Shown piece after piece: positions 1-8,317 of a DNA stretch of 33,715 nucleotides; positions within the stretch are counted from its first letter, which is position 1, and each line of letters starts with the position of its first letter. Origin of the DNA: DATIJJ01 sp035478795 (lineage in GTDB: Bacteria > Pseudomonadota > Gammaproteobacteria > DSM-16500); assembly GCA_035478795.1 (NCBI GenBank), contig DATIJJ010000001.1, positions 1 through 33,715 on the forward strand. The letters run 5' to 3'. The position numbers and the translations under genes are program-made. The notes under the pieces are model-generated. The model ran no database searches. It was not told the origin of the DNA and worked only from the letters and a program-made list of their open reading frames with translations.

Positions 1-659
1 ACAGCTGGCGGCGTTGGCAGAAGAGCAGATGGCTGCTGTCCTGGTATCGGTCGTAATGCAGATGCAACAGGCGACGTCACTCTCGGCGAAGGCAAAAGAG
101 GTGACGATTGTTTTGGAGTCGGAAGTAATGCAGCAGGTGGCTGTGGCACAAAAAGAGTTTGCCCTGCTTTTGAATATGGCACTACCTGTTTCGGCAAAGG
201 CGCTGCAATTTTTTCTTTTTTTAAATAATCAGCCAATTCAGGTCTGCAGATCAAATAAGCCGCTATCGTTTCTTTTAGCTGATCTCTCTCTTCAACTGAT
301 AACTCATCAAGCTTGCGTTTATTGCTTGCCTCTTCCCAATAAGAATCCACGAGCTCGGGTGTCTCTTTTTGATAGGCATACATTATTTTGATCATCAACG
401 CGTGAATTTTGTCAGAATCAAACTTCGGTGCTGCCTTCACATTCCGATACATAGAAATTGCAAAGTGTATATACCTACGTGCCGTAGTCGGGTGAGCCGG
501 TTTCGGATAATCACATATCTCGGAAAGAATCATGACAGAAATGCCAACTGTCTTCCCTACATTCTCAAAAAGGTTGCCAAGCCTTTTCAGATTTGTTTCA
601 TCGTCCTCATTACCTGGAAAAAGATACTCTGCTCCCGGTTTATTGCGATTATTTGTCAT
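1..659 (-). CDS. Hypothetical protein with proline-rich tail (3' end beyond the window)
   Basis: The minus strand is open from an ATG at 659 to the window edge, about 219 codons with no stop, so the C-terminus is missing. A good ribosome site (GAGGAGG, 668-674) lies 8 bases before the ATG. Residues 1 to about 140 are charged and probably helical (around ICDYPKPAHPTTARRYIHFA and LSVEERDQLKETIAAYLICR). After about residue 155 the protein becomes Pro/Ala/Leu/Ser-rich, with a short recurring motif seen as ALLPTP, PLLPSP and ALLPTP. No signal peptide or membrane helix is visible. I do not recognise the family. It is divergent from the ankyrin gene. A globular head with a low-complexity proline tail also occurs in the last complete gene of the window (32881-33567); the sequences themselves do not obviously match. 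Coding on this strand is much more convincing than the overlapping plus-strand frames. Confidence 0.8.
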   Translation of the reverse strand, partial: MTNNRNKPGAEYLFPGNEDDETNLKRLGNLFENVGKTVGISVMILSEICDYPKPAHPTTARRYIHFAISMYRNVKAAPKFDSDKIHALMIKIMYAYQKETPELVDSYWEEASNKRKLDELSVEERDQLKETIAAYLICRPELADYLKKEKIAAPLPKQVVPYSKAGQTLFVPQPPAALLPTPKQSSPLLPSPRVTSPVASALRPIPGQQPSALLPTPPA

Positions 660-784
660 CTGAAATAGCCTCCTCGTTATCGAATCAATTAATTGTTTTA
701 AGTATTTTATTGATCGCAAAGTGTACAATAATGGGCGAATTTAATCAACCAGGGCTGTTTATTTTTTCACCTCAAGGTAACCTA

Positions 785-814
785 TTTCCAATTATGCTAT
801 TTTTGGTCTATAAT
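785..814 (+). promoter_or_regulatory. Candidate sigma70-type promoter of the ankyrin-repeat gene
   Basis: A perfect TATAAT (809-814) lies 29 bases before the ankyrin ATG, with TTTCCA (785-790, 4 of 6 to consensus) 18 bases upstream of it. The rest of the 184-bp divergent gap (660-843) shows only AT-rich sequence. I see no clear PmrA-type box. Confidence 0.5.
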
Positions 815-843
815 AGCGCACTTTTATTCCAGCCGGAGCCACC

Positions 844-2184
844 ATGTTAAGACAGGCACTCAATGTATTACCCCCAAAAAGAGTTATCCCAACTGATAAT
901 GATGGCAACAGTACACTGCATACGTTGTGTCTGGTCGGAGAGTTACAAACCATTAAATCATTTCTTAACACGTATCCCGACGTAATCAATACAGACTGGA
1001 AAAATGGTGGCGGAACCCCCTTGCATCTTACTCTTGCCAATGAAAATACTGCTCTGGCCATCGAAGTATTAAGAGAAATTATCGCAATCGAAAAACAAAG
1101 AAAGAAAAATATTCTGGATCTTTCGATCGTTGATCTGGAAGGCAAGTCATTACTAATTCTCGCCGCAAAAGCAAGACAATGGGGATTTATCAGAGAATTA
1201 TTTTTACATGCCGGTGAACGCACCAAATCAATTATCCATTTAAAAGATCATGCAGGAAAAACAGCTTTGTATTATGCAGCTCTCTATGGCGAAGTGGAAA
1301 TCGTAAAATTGCTTGTGGAAGCCGGTGCAGATATTAAAACAATCGATCAACAGGCACTGAATGAACAAACAGTTCGTGATACATTATGGTCTATCGAAAT
1401 TCATCCTGACCGCAGTATCAGCGCTGCCTTGAATGTCATACCAGCTTCTTCCAGGAACCCATATGATTATACTTCAATACCAAATGAAGTTATTTTACAA
1501 ACAAAATCGATGGCTCAAAATTGTAAGAAAAAATCTGAAACGGATAAACTGCTTGTTATTATCCAATCTGTCGAAGAAATACTTTGCAACCCAGGCAATT
1601 ATATTTTGGCAACCGATGGCCATTTAAAAATACTCTGCAACTATACCGACGTGTTCTGTGGTGAAGGATACAAAAAATTACTTAAACAACAATCATTCAG
1701 TCCAAAATCGGTTGTTACACATTGTCTCGAAGGTCACCCATTGGTAATTGCGTATTTGAATACGCTTGATAAAAATAAAAAATTATCCGCTAACACGGCA
1801 CAACCTGAAGAACAAAAAAATTCTGCCTTTTATTCCTTACCAGCACAACTTTTTGGTTACTCCAAAGCAAATCAGGAAATTAAACCGGAAGCCTACACAA
1901 AACTGGTTAAACAGGCTGAAGCTGCAAACGTCATTAATACAAGAACAAAGGTCACGAAAGAGACAGCTCTTTATGCAGCACTCAGTACCGAACATTTTGA
2001 CAGGGCAAAAATATTAATGGTGGAGGGTCATGCGGATCCTTTTTTAGAAACGCTTGCAGGGGATAGCGCAGCCAAATTGATTGAACGATTGCAGCAAGCC
2101 CATCCTGCTGAACAAACTATTGCCGACATGGCGAGCCTGTTAAAAGAATTACAGCCGAAACAACTTCTGCGTATGGAAAATTAA
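844..2184 (+). CDS. Ankyrin-repeat protein, candidate host-directed effector
   Basis: A 446-residue soluble protein. N-terminal ankyrin-like repeats fall at about residues 20-50 (GNSTLHTLCLVGELQTIKSF), 55-88 (GTPLHLTLANEN), 99-130 and 137-168 (GKTALYYAALYGEVEIVKLL). A further repeat-like unit lies near 374-405 (KETALYAALSTEHFDRAKIL). The repeats carry the family's T-x-L-(H/Y) helix starts. The middle section, about 175-360, has no recognised domain. There is no signal peptide or membrane helix. Ankyrin proteins mediate protein-protein contact, and in Legionella and Coxiella many are Dot/Icm-secreted effectors; an effector role here is inference from that precedent. The start is supported by a GGAG 4 bases upstream and a TATAAT promoter. 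The gene stands alone, divergent from the 1-659 gene and convergent with the oxidase subunit III operon. Confidence 0.85.
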   Translation: MLRQALNVLPPKRVIPTDNDGNSTLHTLCLVGELQTIKSFLNTYPDVINTDWKNGGGTPLHLTLANENTALAIEVLREIIAIEKQRKKNILDLSIVDLEGKSLLILAAKARQWGFIRELFLHAGERTKSIIHLKDHAGKTALYYAALYGEVEIVKLLVEAGADIKTIDQQALNEQTVRDTLWSIEIHPDRSISAALNVIPASSRNPYDYTSIPNEVILQTKSMAQNCKKKSETDKLLVIIQSVEEILCNPGNYILATDGHLKILCNYTDVFCGEGYKKLLKQQSFSPKSVVTHCLEGHPLVIAYLNTLDKNKKLSANTAQPEEQKNSAFYSLPAQLFGYSKANQEIKPEAYTKLVKQAEAANVINTRTKVTKETALYAALSTEHFDRAKILMVEGHADPFLETLAGDSAAKLIERLQQAHPAEQTIADMASLLKELQPKQLLRMEN

Positions 2185-2202
2185 ACAAATAGCACTATGC
2201 TA

Positions 2203-2294
2203 CCGAGCCGCGACCGTCAGGAAGCGTCACGATACTTTTTAATTCCGTTGATATCTTGCAGAACCAGTGACGCTCCCTGACGGTCGCGGCTCGG
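2203..2294. repeat. Long imperfect inverted repeat, 28-bp arms
   Basis: Arms at 2203-2230 and 2267-2294 are reverse complements with a single mismatch (A2222 against C2275, giving A in one arm and G in the other). The 36-base spacer is AT-rich. The arms are GC-rich (they start CCGAGCCGCGACCGTCAG), unlike the surrounding DNA. There is no T run right after it, so it does not look like a simple terminator. A REP/BIME-like or miniature mobile element is more likely. Confidence 0.8.
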
Positions 2295-2376
2295 ATAAAA
2301 CACATACAAAAGCCAAAAAACGCACCGACTGAGGATAAGCCTGTAACTGATTGATTATACAAGGAAATTTTGATTT

Positions 2377-2406
2377 AATCGATGCCGGTCTTGAGTCGAT
2401 TTTTTG
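2377..2406 (+). terminator. Weak candidate terminator in the 2185-2442 gap
   Basis: AATCGA (2377-2382) can pair with TCGATT (2396-2401) across a 13-base loop, followed by a T run (2400-2405). The stem is only six pairs, so this is weak. Apart from this and the inverted repeat, the 258-base gap between the ankyrin gene and the CopD-like gene holds nothing I can identify. Confidence 0.25.
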
Positions 2407-2442
2407 TAACTTGTTGATTATATTGAAGTTTTTATTTTTCGG

Positions 2443-2850
2443 TCATTTGGCAATCAGGGGGTAAAATAACGCCATTTTCGTCACCGCATCATGCACAATC
2501 CCAACCAAAATCATCATCAGAAAAAAATATCCCAAAAACCAAAAGACGCGCGAGTGATTTTTTTTTCTAAAATAAATGAGCATCGAGACGATCAACCCTG
2601 ACAGAAAAACCAGAAAATAAGCCGCCCGAATCCAGGGTGTATGAAACGTAAAATGCTTCGGATAAACCAGTAACGTGCCGGTCACCATGGCCAAAACCAG
2701 AAACCACAAAATCAAACGACTAAAACGGATCAGTAAAAAATTTCGTTCAGGATGGGCGCTAAAACCTGCCAGAATCAAACAAAAAAAAGTAAGTCCCAGC
2801 AAACCGAGTGTTAATAATAAATGCGTGAATTTTAAAACATCAATCAACAT
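2443..2850 (-). CDS. Four-helix CopD/HemJ-like membrane protein
   Basis: A 135-residue integral membrane protein with four predicted helices, about residues 6-29, 41-62, 76-94 and 103-124. Histidines lie at helix ends (H10, H66, H70, H120), a pattern seen in CopD-type copper proteins and HemJ-like haem-pathway proteins. The start codon overlaps the stop of oxidase subunit III (TAATG), so the two are translationally coupled. That placement suggests a role in oxidase biogenesis, in copper or haem handling at the inner membrane. The function is inferred from fold and context, and CopD against HemJ cannot be decided by eye. It is the last gene of the cytochrome c / subunit III operon. Confidence 0.7.
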   Translation of the reverse strand: MLIDVLKFTHLLLTLGLLGLTFFCLILAGFSAHPERNFLLIRFSRLILWFLVLAMVTGTLLVYPKHFTFHTPWIRAAYFLVFLSGLIVSMLIYFRKKNHSRVFWFLGYFFLMMILVGIVHDAVTKMALFYPLIAK

Positions 2851-3728
2851 TATAACCAGTAAACAAAAACAAAAAGTAACAACCAGACCACGTCAACAAA
2901 ATGCCAATACCAGGAAACCGCTTCAAACGCAAAATGATTATGTGGATTGAAATCATTGCGCAACATGCGATAGAAAATCACGCACAACCCAATCGTACCA
3001 ATCGTCACATGCAAGCCGTGAAAACCCGTCAGCATGAAAAAAGTGGTGCCGTAAATACCGGATCCCAATGTTAATCCTTTTTGTAAATACGCAATCGTAT
3101 ATTCATGCGCCTGAAAAAACAAAAAGCTCACGCCAAGCAAAATCGTCAGCAATTGCCCGATCAACATGGTCTTGCGATAATTTTTTAAAATCGCCCAATG
3201 CGCCAGTGTAATCGTCGCGCCACTCGTCAACAGGATAAACGTGTTCAATGCGGGAATGCCCCACGCTTCCATCACCGATTTTGGCGCAATAAATAATCCG
3301 GGATTGGGATTCGCGTGCGAAGGCCAGCCGGAAGTGAAACTCGGCCATAATAAAATATGACTAATGATGTGTGAACCGGAACCACTCAAAGTCGGTACCG
3401 AAATCACACGCACAAAAAAAAGTGCGCCAAAAAAGGCACTGAAAAACATCACTTCTGAAAAAATAAACCAGCACATACTCCAGCGAAAGGATCGGTCCAC
3501 CTGCGCGTTTGCAAGAATCCCCGCACGGTTTTCGCGAATGACCATGCCAAACCAGCCATAAATCATATAAATCAACATCAAAAAACCAAATCCGAAAAGG
3601 TAAGGCCCAAACCATTCTTCATGCATCCAGTTTGCAGCGCCTGACAACATGCAGATCAATGCAATCGAACCTTTTAAAGGCCAACTGCTGGGCTTTGGTA
3701 AATAATATCCTTTATCTTTTTGCATCAT
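2850..3728 (-). CDS. coxC: Cytochrome c oxidase subunit III
   Basis: A 292-residue inner-membrane protein with seven hydrophobic helices, the usual length for bacterial subunit III of haem-copper oxidases (also called CtaE). Family hallmarks are W-P-L-KGS near the N-terminus, FIFSEVMFFSAFFGALFF around residues 88-105, HEYTIAYL near 207, FFMLTGFHGLHVTIG near 230, and the C-terminal SWYWHFVDVVWLLLF. An AAGG site lies 7 bases before a double ATG; the second ATG at 3725 is equally possible. The gene sits 18 bases after the four-haem cytochrome on the minus strand, not beside coxA and cox11 where subunit III is usually found, although its partner subunits start only about 1.8 kb away. Confidence 0.95.
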   Translation of the reverse strand: MMQKDKGYYLPKPSSWPLKGSIALICMLSGAANWMHEEWFGPYLFGFGFLMLIYMIYGWFGMVIRENRAGILANAQVDRSFRWSMCWFIFSEVMFFSAFFGALFFVRVISVPTLSGSGSHIISHILLWPSFTSGWPSHANPNPGLFIAPKSVMEAWGIPALNTFILLTSGATITLAHWAILKNYRKTMLIGQLLTILLGVSFLFFQAHEYTIAYLQKGLTLGSGIYGTTFFMLTGFHGLHVTIGTIGLCVIFYRMLRNDFNPHNHFAFEAVSWYWHFVDVVWLLLFVFVYWL

Positions 3729-3746
3729 TTTTTTGCCTTTTTATGC

Positions 3747-5318
3747 TTACCACAAACTATAATCTTTCCCCGGCGCACTTTGCTGCATCATGTATTTCAC
3801 CGCTGCTTTCAAATCCGCATCCGAACAGGTTGCACACGCCCCTCGCGGCGGATGTCCACGACGTCCCGTCAGAACATTGATATAGGTATCCAGAAAACCC
3901 GCCTGAACAATCGGTTTCCATGCTTCCACATCACCCGGTTTGGGTGCGCCCCGATAACCGCTGGCATGACAAACACTGCAGTTTTCATCATAAAGCAATC
4001 GGCCATCCTGCATCGTCAATTTTCTCATCGGCTTGACGCTCGCTATTTTTCCGTCGGGTCCTACGACAGACGCCACCATATAATCCACTGCCTGCTTGAT
4101 GTCCTGATCATTACACGATACACAGGTTCCTTTCGCAGGCATACCACCAATGCCCTTGATCGCATTGTCATAAACTGTAGTCATCCCGCGCTTCAAAACA
4201 GGTGTCCAGGAAATGGCATCTCCATATTTCGGCGCGCCGCCCGCACCGGAGGCATGACAACCCGAACAATAATTTTCATACAAGGCCTTGCCCGCTGCAG
4301 GCCCTGTCGGTTTCGGCGGGCTCTGGCTTTGTACGGATTTCAGGTAAACCGCAATCGCTGACAAATCTTCCGGTGTCAGGTATTTCAAACTGTCATGATT
4401 GACTTCGAGCATCGGACCCTGCACCGTCCCGCCACCAATCATGCGGTCTTTCGTGAAGACATCGATAATTTCCTGCTCTGACACCTCCGCCAGATTCGCT
4501 TTGGTAATATTCGGCGCGAGATAACCCTGAATCTTGCTTCCGGTCAGATCAAATTTTTGAATCGGTGCACCCAGCGGCAATTTATCGGTAAAAATATCGT
4601 AGGAAGGCGAATGACACATCGCGCAATGCCCCAACCCTTCAACCAGATAAGCGCCGCGCGTCCATTGTGGGGTGGCTTGCGGCACGCCTTTATAAACCGC
4701 TGTCGGATGGAAAAACATCAAACGCCAGGGCGCTTGCAGCAACCGCACATTAAATGGCCAGACCATTTCATTGGCGCGGTTTTCCTGTTTAACCGGCGGA
4801 ATACTGTCCAGATACGCCTTCAGCGCTTTCAAATCGTCTGTGGTGATTTTATTGAAATAAAGATAAGGAAAAGCCGGGTAATAATAATGACCATCCGGCG
4901 AAATGCCTTCGCGCATGGCTTTGATAAATTGTTCATCCGTCCAGCCGCCAATACCGGTTTTTGGATCCGGCGTAATATTGGGCGAGAAAATCGTGCCAAA
5001 CGGTGTTGGCATCGGCAAACCACCCGCAAAGACAGGGCCTTTTTTCGGGCTGTTGGTGTGACAGGCAATGCAATCACCGGCCTTTGCAATGTATTCACCC
5101 CGTTTGATGAGTGCAGGATCTTTTCCGGTTGTATTAACAGCGGGATAGGCAGGAAAATATTGTTCAACATCATCGGGACTGATTTCGGCCATGAGCTGCA
5201 CGTTTTTGCTGATCCCGAGCAGGGTGAAAGCCATCGATATCACAACGCCCGCCACCAGAATGGCGAGAAAAACAACATTGCGCTTTTTGGACAAAAATTT
5301 CTCAATCATTTTTTTCAC
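3747..5318 (-). CDS. Membrane-anchored four-haem cytochrome c
   Basis: 523 residues. An uncleaved-looking N-terminal helix (about 14-34) is followed by four c-type haem domains in the periplasm. Haem motifs are CIACH (83-87), CAMCH (232-236), CSGCH (351-355) and CSVCH (447-451). The first two domains resemble the cytochrome subunit of membrane alcohol or aldehyde dehydrogenases; the last two are cytochrome c5-like, each with an extra Cys pair (C399/C402 and C495/C498) after the distal-ligand loop. Domain 2 has GPM (M303) and domain 3 GGMP (M393) as likely distal ligands. Domain 4 has GHPP (H489) at the Met position, and domain 1 has YPAFPY. The start is GTG at 5318, because GGGA lies 8 bases upstream; the ATG at 5309 would be 17 bases away. 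As first gene of an operon with coxC, it is a plausible electron carrier to the oxidase. Confidence 0.88.
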   Translation of the reverse strand: MKKMIEKFLSKKRNVVFLAILVAGVVISMAFTLLGISKNVQLMAEISPDDVEQYFPAYPAVNTTGKDPALIKRGEYIAKAGDCIACHTNSPKKGPVFAGGLPMPTPFGTIFSPNITPDPKTGIGGWTDEQFIKAMREGISPDGHYYYPAFPYLYFNKITTDDLKALKAYLDSIPPVKQENRANEMVWPFNVRLLQAPWRLMFFHPTAVYKGVPQATPQWTRGAYLVEGLGHCAMCHSPSYDIFTDKLPLGAPIQKFDLTGSKIQGYLAPNITKANLAEVSEQEIIDVFTKDRMIGGGTVQGPMLEVNHDSLKYLTPEDLSAIAVYLKSVQSQSPPKPTGPAAGKALYENYCSGCHASGAGGAPKYGDAISWTPVLKRGMTTVYDNAIKGIGGMPAKGTCVSCNDQDIKQAVDYMVASVVGPDGKIASVKPMRKLTMQDGRLLYDENCSVCHASGYRGAPKPGDVEAWKPIVQAGFLDTYINVLTGRRGHPPRGACATCSDADLKAAVKYMMQQSAPGKDYSLW

Positions 5319-5351
5319 AAAGCCGATCCCTTGTTATTTTTTTCGTGGCAC

Positions 5352-5379
5352 ATTTTATAGCGATTTCATGTGAATGCAA
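5352..5379 (-). promoter_or_regulatory. Candidate promoter of the cytochrome c / coxC operon
   Basis: Read on the minus strand, TTGCAT (5379-5374) is followed after 16 bases by TAAAAT (5357-5352), 34 bases before the GTG start. It lies in the 194-bp divergent region shared with coxB. On the other strand, CATAAT (5470-5475) is the best -10-like match for coxB, but no good -35 is spaced to it. The divergent layout would allow joint control of both oxidase operons. Confidence 0.35.
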
Positions 5380-5512
5380 ACCCTTAATACGCCATGGGCG
5401 AAATTTTGCCTTAAGACTTGTGTTATTTGGAAAATATGGTTTAATTGTGTCGGAATTTTCGGGTGTCATCATAATGTGGTAATCTGCTGGCCAAATACGA
5501 TAAGGTTTTCCC

Positions 5513-6676
5513 ATGCGTTTTATAAATCGAATTATTTTATTCATTTGCCTTTCCTGGATGACGATCACCGCACACGCGGCCCCGCAATGCGGGCTGAATA
5601 TGCCCTATGGCGCTTCACCCATCAGCCGTCAAATTTATCAATTGCACATGGCTGCCTTTTACGTGTGTTGTGTGATTGCTGTACTGGTATTCGGTGTGCT
5701 TATTTATTCACTCATTAAATTCCGCAAATCAAAAGGCGCGGTCTCCGCCCATTTTCACGAACATCTGGGCATTGAAATTTTATGGACAACGATTCCTTTT
5801 CTGATTCTGGTAGCGCTCGCCGTGCCTGCAACGATTGTTTTACAACACATTCATAATACGGACAATGCAGCGCTCACCATTAAAATCACCGGTTATCAAT
5901 GGAAATGGAAATACGAATATCTGGATCAGGGCATCCGTTTTTTTAGCAATTTATCCACAACGCAGGAACAAATTAATAATAAGGCGCCCAAGGATCCATG
6001 GTATTTACTGGAAGTGGATAACCCTGTCGTGGTGCCTGTCAACACCAAGGTGCGATTGCTGGTCACAGCCGATGATGTCATTCACTCCTGGTGGGTGCCA
6101 GAACTCGGTGTGAAGCAGGATGCCATTCCAGGTTACATCAATGAAAACTGGATTTACATCGATCGCCCGGGCACTTACCGCGGACAATGCGGTGAATTGT
6201 GCGGTATCAACCACGGCTTCATGCCGATTGTTGTGAAAGCGGTCTCCCAGGCTGAATTCAACCAGTGGGTCACTGATCACAGGCCTGCTGCCATGCGTGC
6301 AGCTGAAGCGGCAAACCTGAAACCCCAAACGGCAGAACAATTATTAACGGCCGGAAAAGCGGGCTATGAAAAAAGCTGCGTCATGTGTCATCAGCCGGAT
6401 GGCAAAGGGTTGCCGCCGAGTTTCCCTGCTTTAAGGAAAAGTCGCGTGGTGACGGGGTCTTCGGATGCGAATATAGCGTTTGTATTAACCGGTGTGCCAG
6501 GAACCGCCATGCAGGCCTTTGGTAATCAGATGGATGATAAAACCCTTGCAGAAATCATCAGCTACACCCGCTCTGCCTGGGGGAACAGTGACATCATTAC
6601 CCGACGAAAATATTCGGTACTCGTTCAGCCGGAAGACGTCAAAAAAGTGAGAGACATGCACAAGGCGCAACAATAG
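5513..6676 (+). CDS. coxB: Cytochrome c oxidase subunit II with fused cytochrome c domain (caa3 type)
   Basis: 387 residues: a signal peptide (about 1-22, ending AHA), two membrane helices (about 45-68 and 88-110), a periplasmic cupredoxin domain with the binuclear CuA site (H191, C226, E228, C230, H234, M237), and a C-terminal cytochrome c domain with CVMCH (289-293) and probable distal Met M333. The aromatic electron-entry patch is present (YQWKWKYEY, 128-136). Subunit II takes electrons from cytochrome c through the fused haem to CuA and then to CoxA. An AAGG site sits 7 bases before the ATG. It is the first gene of a ten-gene co-directional operon and is divergent from the four-haem cytochrome gene. 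Confidence 0.96.
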   Translation: MRFINRIILFICLSWMTITAHAAPQCGLNMPYGASPISRQIYQLHMAAFYVCCVIAVLVFGVLIYSLIKFRKSKGAVSAHFHEHLGIEILWTTIPFLILVALAVPATIVLQHIHNTDNAALTIKITGYQWKWKYEYLDQGIRFFSNLSTTQEQINNKAPKDPWYLLEVDNPVVVPVNTKVRLLVTADDVIHSWWVPELGVKQDAIPGYINENWIYIDRPGTYRGQCGELCGINHGFMPIVVKAVSQAEFNQWVTDHRPAAMRAAEAANLKPQTAEQLLTAGKAGYEKSCVMCHQPDGKGLPPSFPALRKSRVVTGSSDANIAFVLTGVPGTAMQAFGNQMDDKTLAEIISYTRSAWGNSDIITRRKYSVLVQPEDVKKVRDMHKAQQ

Positions 6677-6706
6677 TGAAGCAATCAGTGAAGCGGAGTA
6701 AAACGC

Positions 6707-8317
6707 ATGAGTGAAGCGGTAGCACATCACACCAATGAAGACCATGGCCATGGCGATCACCATCACGGTCCGGGGAATGGCATAAAACGCTGGCTCTTTA
6801 CCACCAATCATAAGGACATTGGCACGCTTTATTTATACTTCAGCCTGATTATGTTGTTTGTTGGCGGGTTCATGGCACTTTTAATTCGTCTTGAATTGTT
6901 TGAACCTGGCAAGGTGTTGCTGAATCCGGAATATTTTAACCAGATGACCACGATGCACGGTTTGATTATGGTATTTGGCGTCATCATGCCGGCCATGGCG
7001 GGGCTCGCCAACTGGCTCATTCCCATGATGATTGGTGCACCCGATATGGCATTGCCACGGCTGAATAACTGGAGTTTCTGGTTATTGCCTTTCGCCTTCT
7101 GCATGTTGTTAAGCACGCTTGTCATGAGCGGTCCGGCACCCGATTTTGGCTGGACATTTTACGCACCACTCTCGACGACCTTCGGCCCCAAAAGCACGGA
7201 TTTCTTCATTTTTTCCATCCACATGATGGGTGCTTCCTCCATTCTGGCCGCACTGAATATCGTCGTGACCATTTTCAACATGCGAGCCCCTGGCCTGACC
7301 TGGTTCCGACTACCCATGTTTGTCTGGAGCTGGCTCGTCACTGCATTTTTGTTGCTGGCTGTCATGCCGGTTCTGGCCGGTTGCGTCACGATGATGTTAA
7401 TGGACAGACATTTCCATACCAGCTTTTTTAATGCAGCGGGCGGTGGCGATCCTGTTTTATTTCAACACGTGTTCTGGTTCTTTGGTCATCCGGAAGTGTA
7501 TATTCTGATTTTGCCAGGATTTGGGGTCATTTCAGAAATCATTCCAACTTTCGCGCGCAAGGCATTGTTTGGTTATCACGCGATGGTCTATGCAACCGTC
7601 ATGATTGCGGTGGTCGGCTTTGTCGTCTGGATGCATCACATGTTTACGACAGGCGCACCGATTGCAGCCCAGCTTTATTTCATGTATGCCACCATGCTGG
7701 TTGCAGTTCCGACCGGCATTAAAGTATTTAACTGGCTGGCGACTCTGTTCAAGGGATCCATTTCATTTGAAACGCCCATGCTCTTTGCGCTCGGGTTTCT
7801 CGTTATGTTTACTATCGGCGGTTTTTCCGGATTGATGCTGGCACTCGTCCCCAGTGATTACCAGTATCGCGACAGTTATTTTGTGGTGGCGCATTTCCAC
7901 TACGTGCTGGTGTCAGGCTCTCTCTTTACCATTATTGCAGCTATTTATTTCTGGCTGCCGAAATGGACAGGCAATATGTATAGCGAAAAACTCGGGCAAT
8001 GGCATTTCTGGCTGTCTGTCATCGGCATGAATCTCGCATTTCTGCCCATGCACTTTTTAGGATTGGCCGGCATGCCGCGTCGTATTCCGGATTATGCACT
8101 GCAATTCACCGATTTTAATCAGCTTTGTACGGTGGGTGCATTTATCTTTGGATTCGCACAACTGATTTTTCTCTACATTGTGTTGAAGGCCACCTTTGGC
8201 AAACGAAAAGAACATTTAAGCGATCAGGTCTGGGAAGGTGCGAAAGGTTTGGAATGGACGCTGCCCACACCTGCGCCCTATCACACCTTTGAAACGCCGC
8301 CAGTGGTTCATTCATGA
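6707..8317 (+). CDS. coxA: Cytochrome c oxidase subunit I, catalytic
   Basis: 536 residues and about twelve membrane helices; the haem-copper subunit that reduces O2 and pumps protons. Visible ligands are H84 (low-spin haem a), H261 with cross-linked Y265 (GHPEVYI) and H310/H311 for CuB, H396 (haem a3) and H398 (haem a) in HFHYVLVSG. D113 (APDMALPR), E263 in HPEVY and K339 (PTGIKVFNW) mark the D and K proton channels, placing it in the A1 subgroup. The N-terminus before helix 1 is unusually histidine-rich, with seven His between residues 7 and 20. GGAG lies 8 bases before the ATG. The gene starts 30 bases after coxB and its stop overlaps the cox11 start (ATGA). Confidence 0.97.
   Translation: MSEAVAHHTNEDHGHGDHHHGPGNGIKRWLFTTNHKDIGTLYLYFSLIMLFVGGFMALLIRLELFEPGKVLLNPEYFNQMTTMHGLIMVFGVIMPAMAGLANWLIPMMIGAPDMALPRLNNWSFWLLPFAFCMLLSTLVMSGPAPDFGWTFYAPLSTTFGPKSTDFFIFSIHMMGASSILAALNIVVTIFNMRAPGLTWFRLPMFVWSWLVTAFLLLAVMPVLAGCVTMMLMDRHFHTSFFNAAGGGDPVLFQHVFWFFGHPEVYILILPGFGVISEIIPTFARKALFGYHAMVYATVMIAVVGFVVWMHHMFTTGAPIAAQLYFMYATMLVAVPTGIKVFNWLATLFKGSISFETPMLFALGFLVMFTIGGFSGLMLALVPSDYQYRDSYFVVAHFHYVLVSGSLFTIIAAIYFWLPKWTGNMYSEKLGQWHFWLSVIGMNLAFLPMHFLGLAGMPRRIPDYALQFTDFNQLCTVGAFIFGFAQLIFLYIVLKATFGKRKEHLSDQVWEGAKGLEWTLPTPAPYHTFETPPVVHS

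Noticed and set aside
14..391. Plus-strand open frame at the left edge
   Set aside because: The minus strand here has a longer, uninterrupted frame with a good ribosome site and protein-like composition; the plus frame is its shadow.
2203..2294. Inverted repeat as a simple transcription terminator
   Set aside because: No T run follows on either strand and the 36-base loop is too long for a typical intrinsic terminator.
4557..5360. 267-codon plus-strand frame opposite the four-haem cytochrome
   Set aside because: The minus strand encodes four intact haem motifs across this stretch; the plus frame has no domain or start signal.
5302..5568. Minus-strand frame overlapping the start of the cytochrome and of coxB
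   Set aside because: It covers the divergent promoter region and both real gene starts and has no recognisable protein character.
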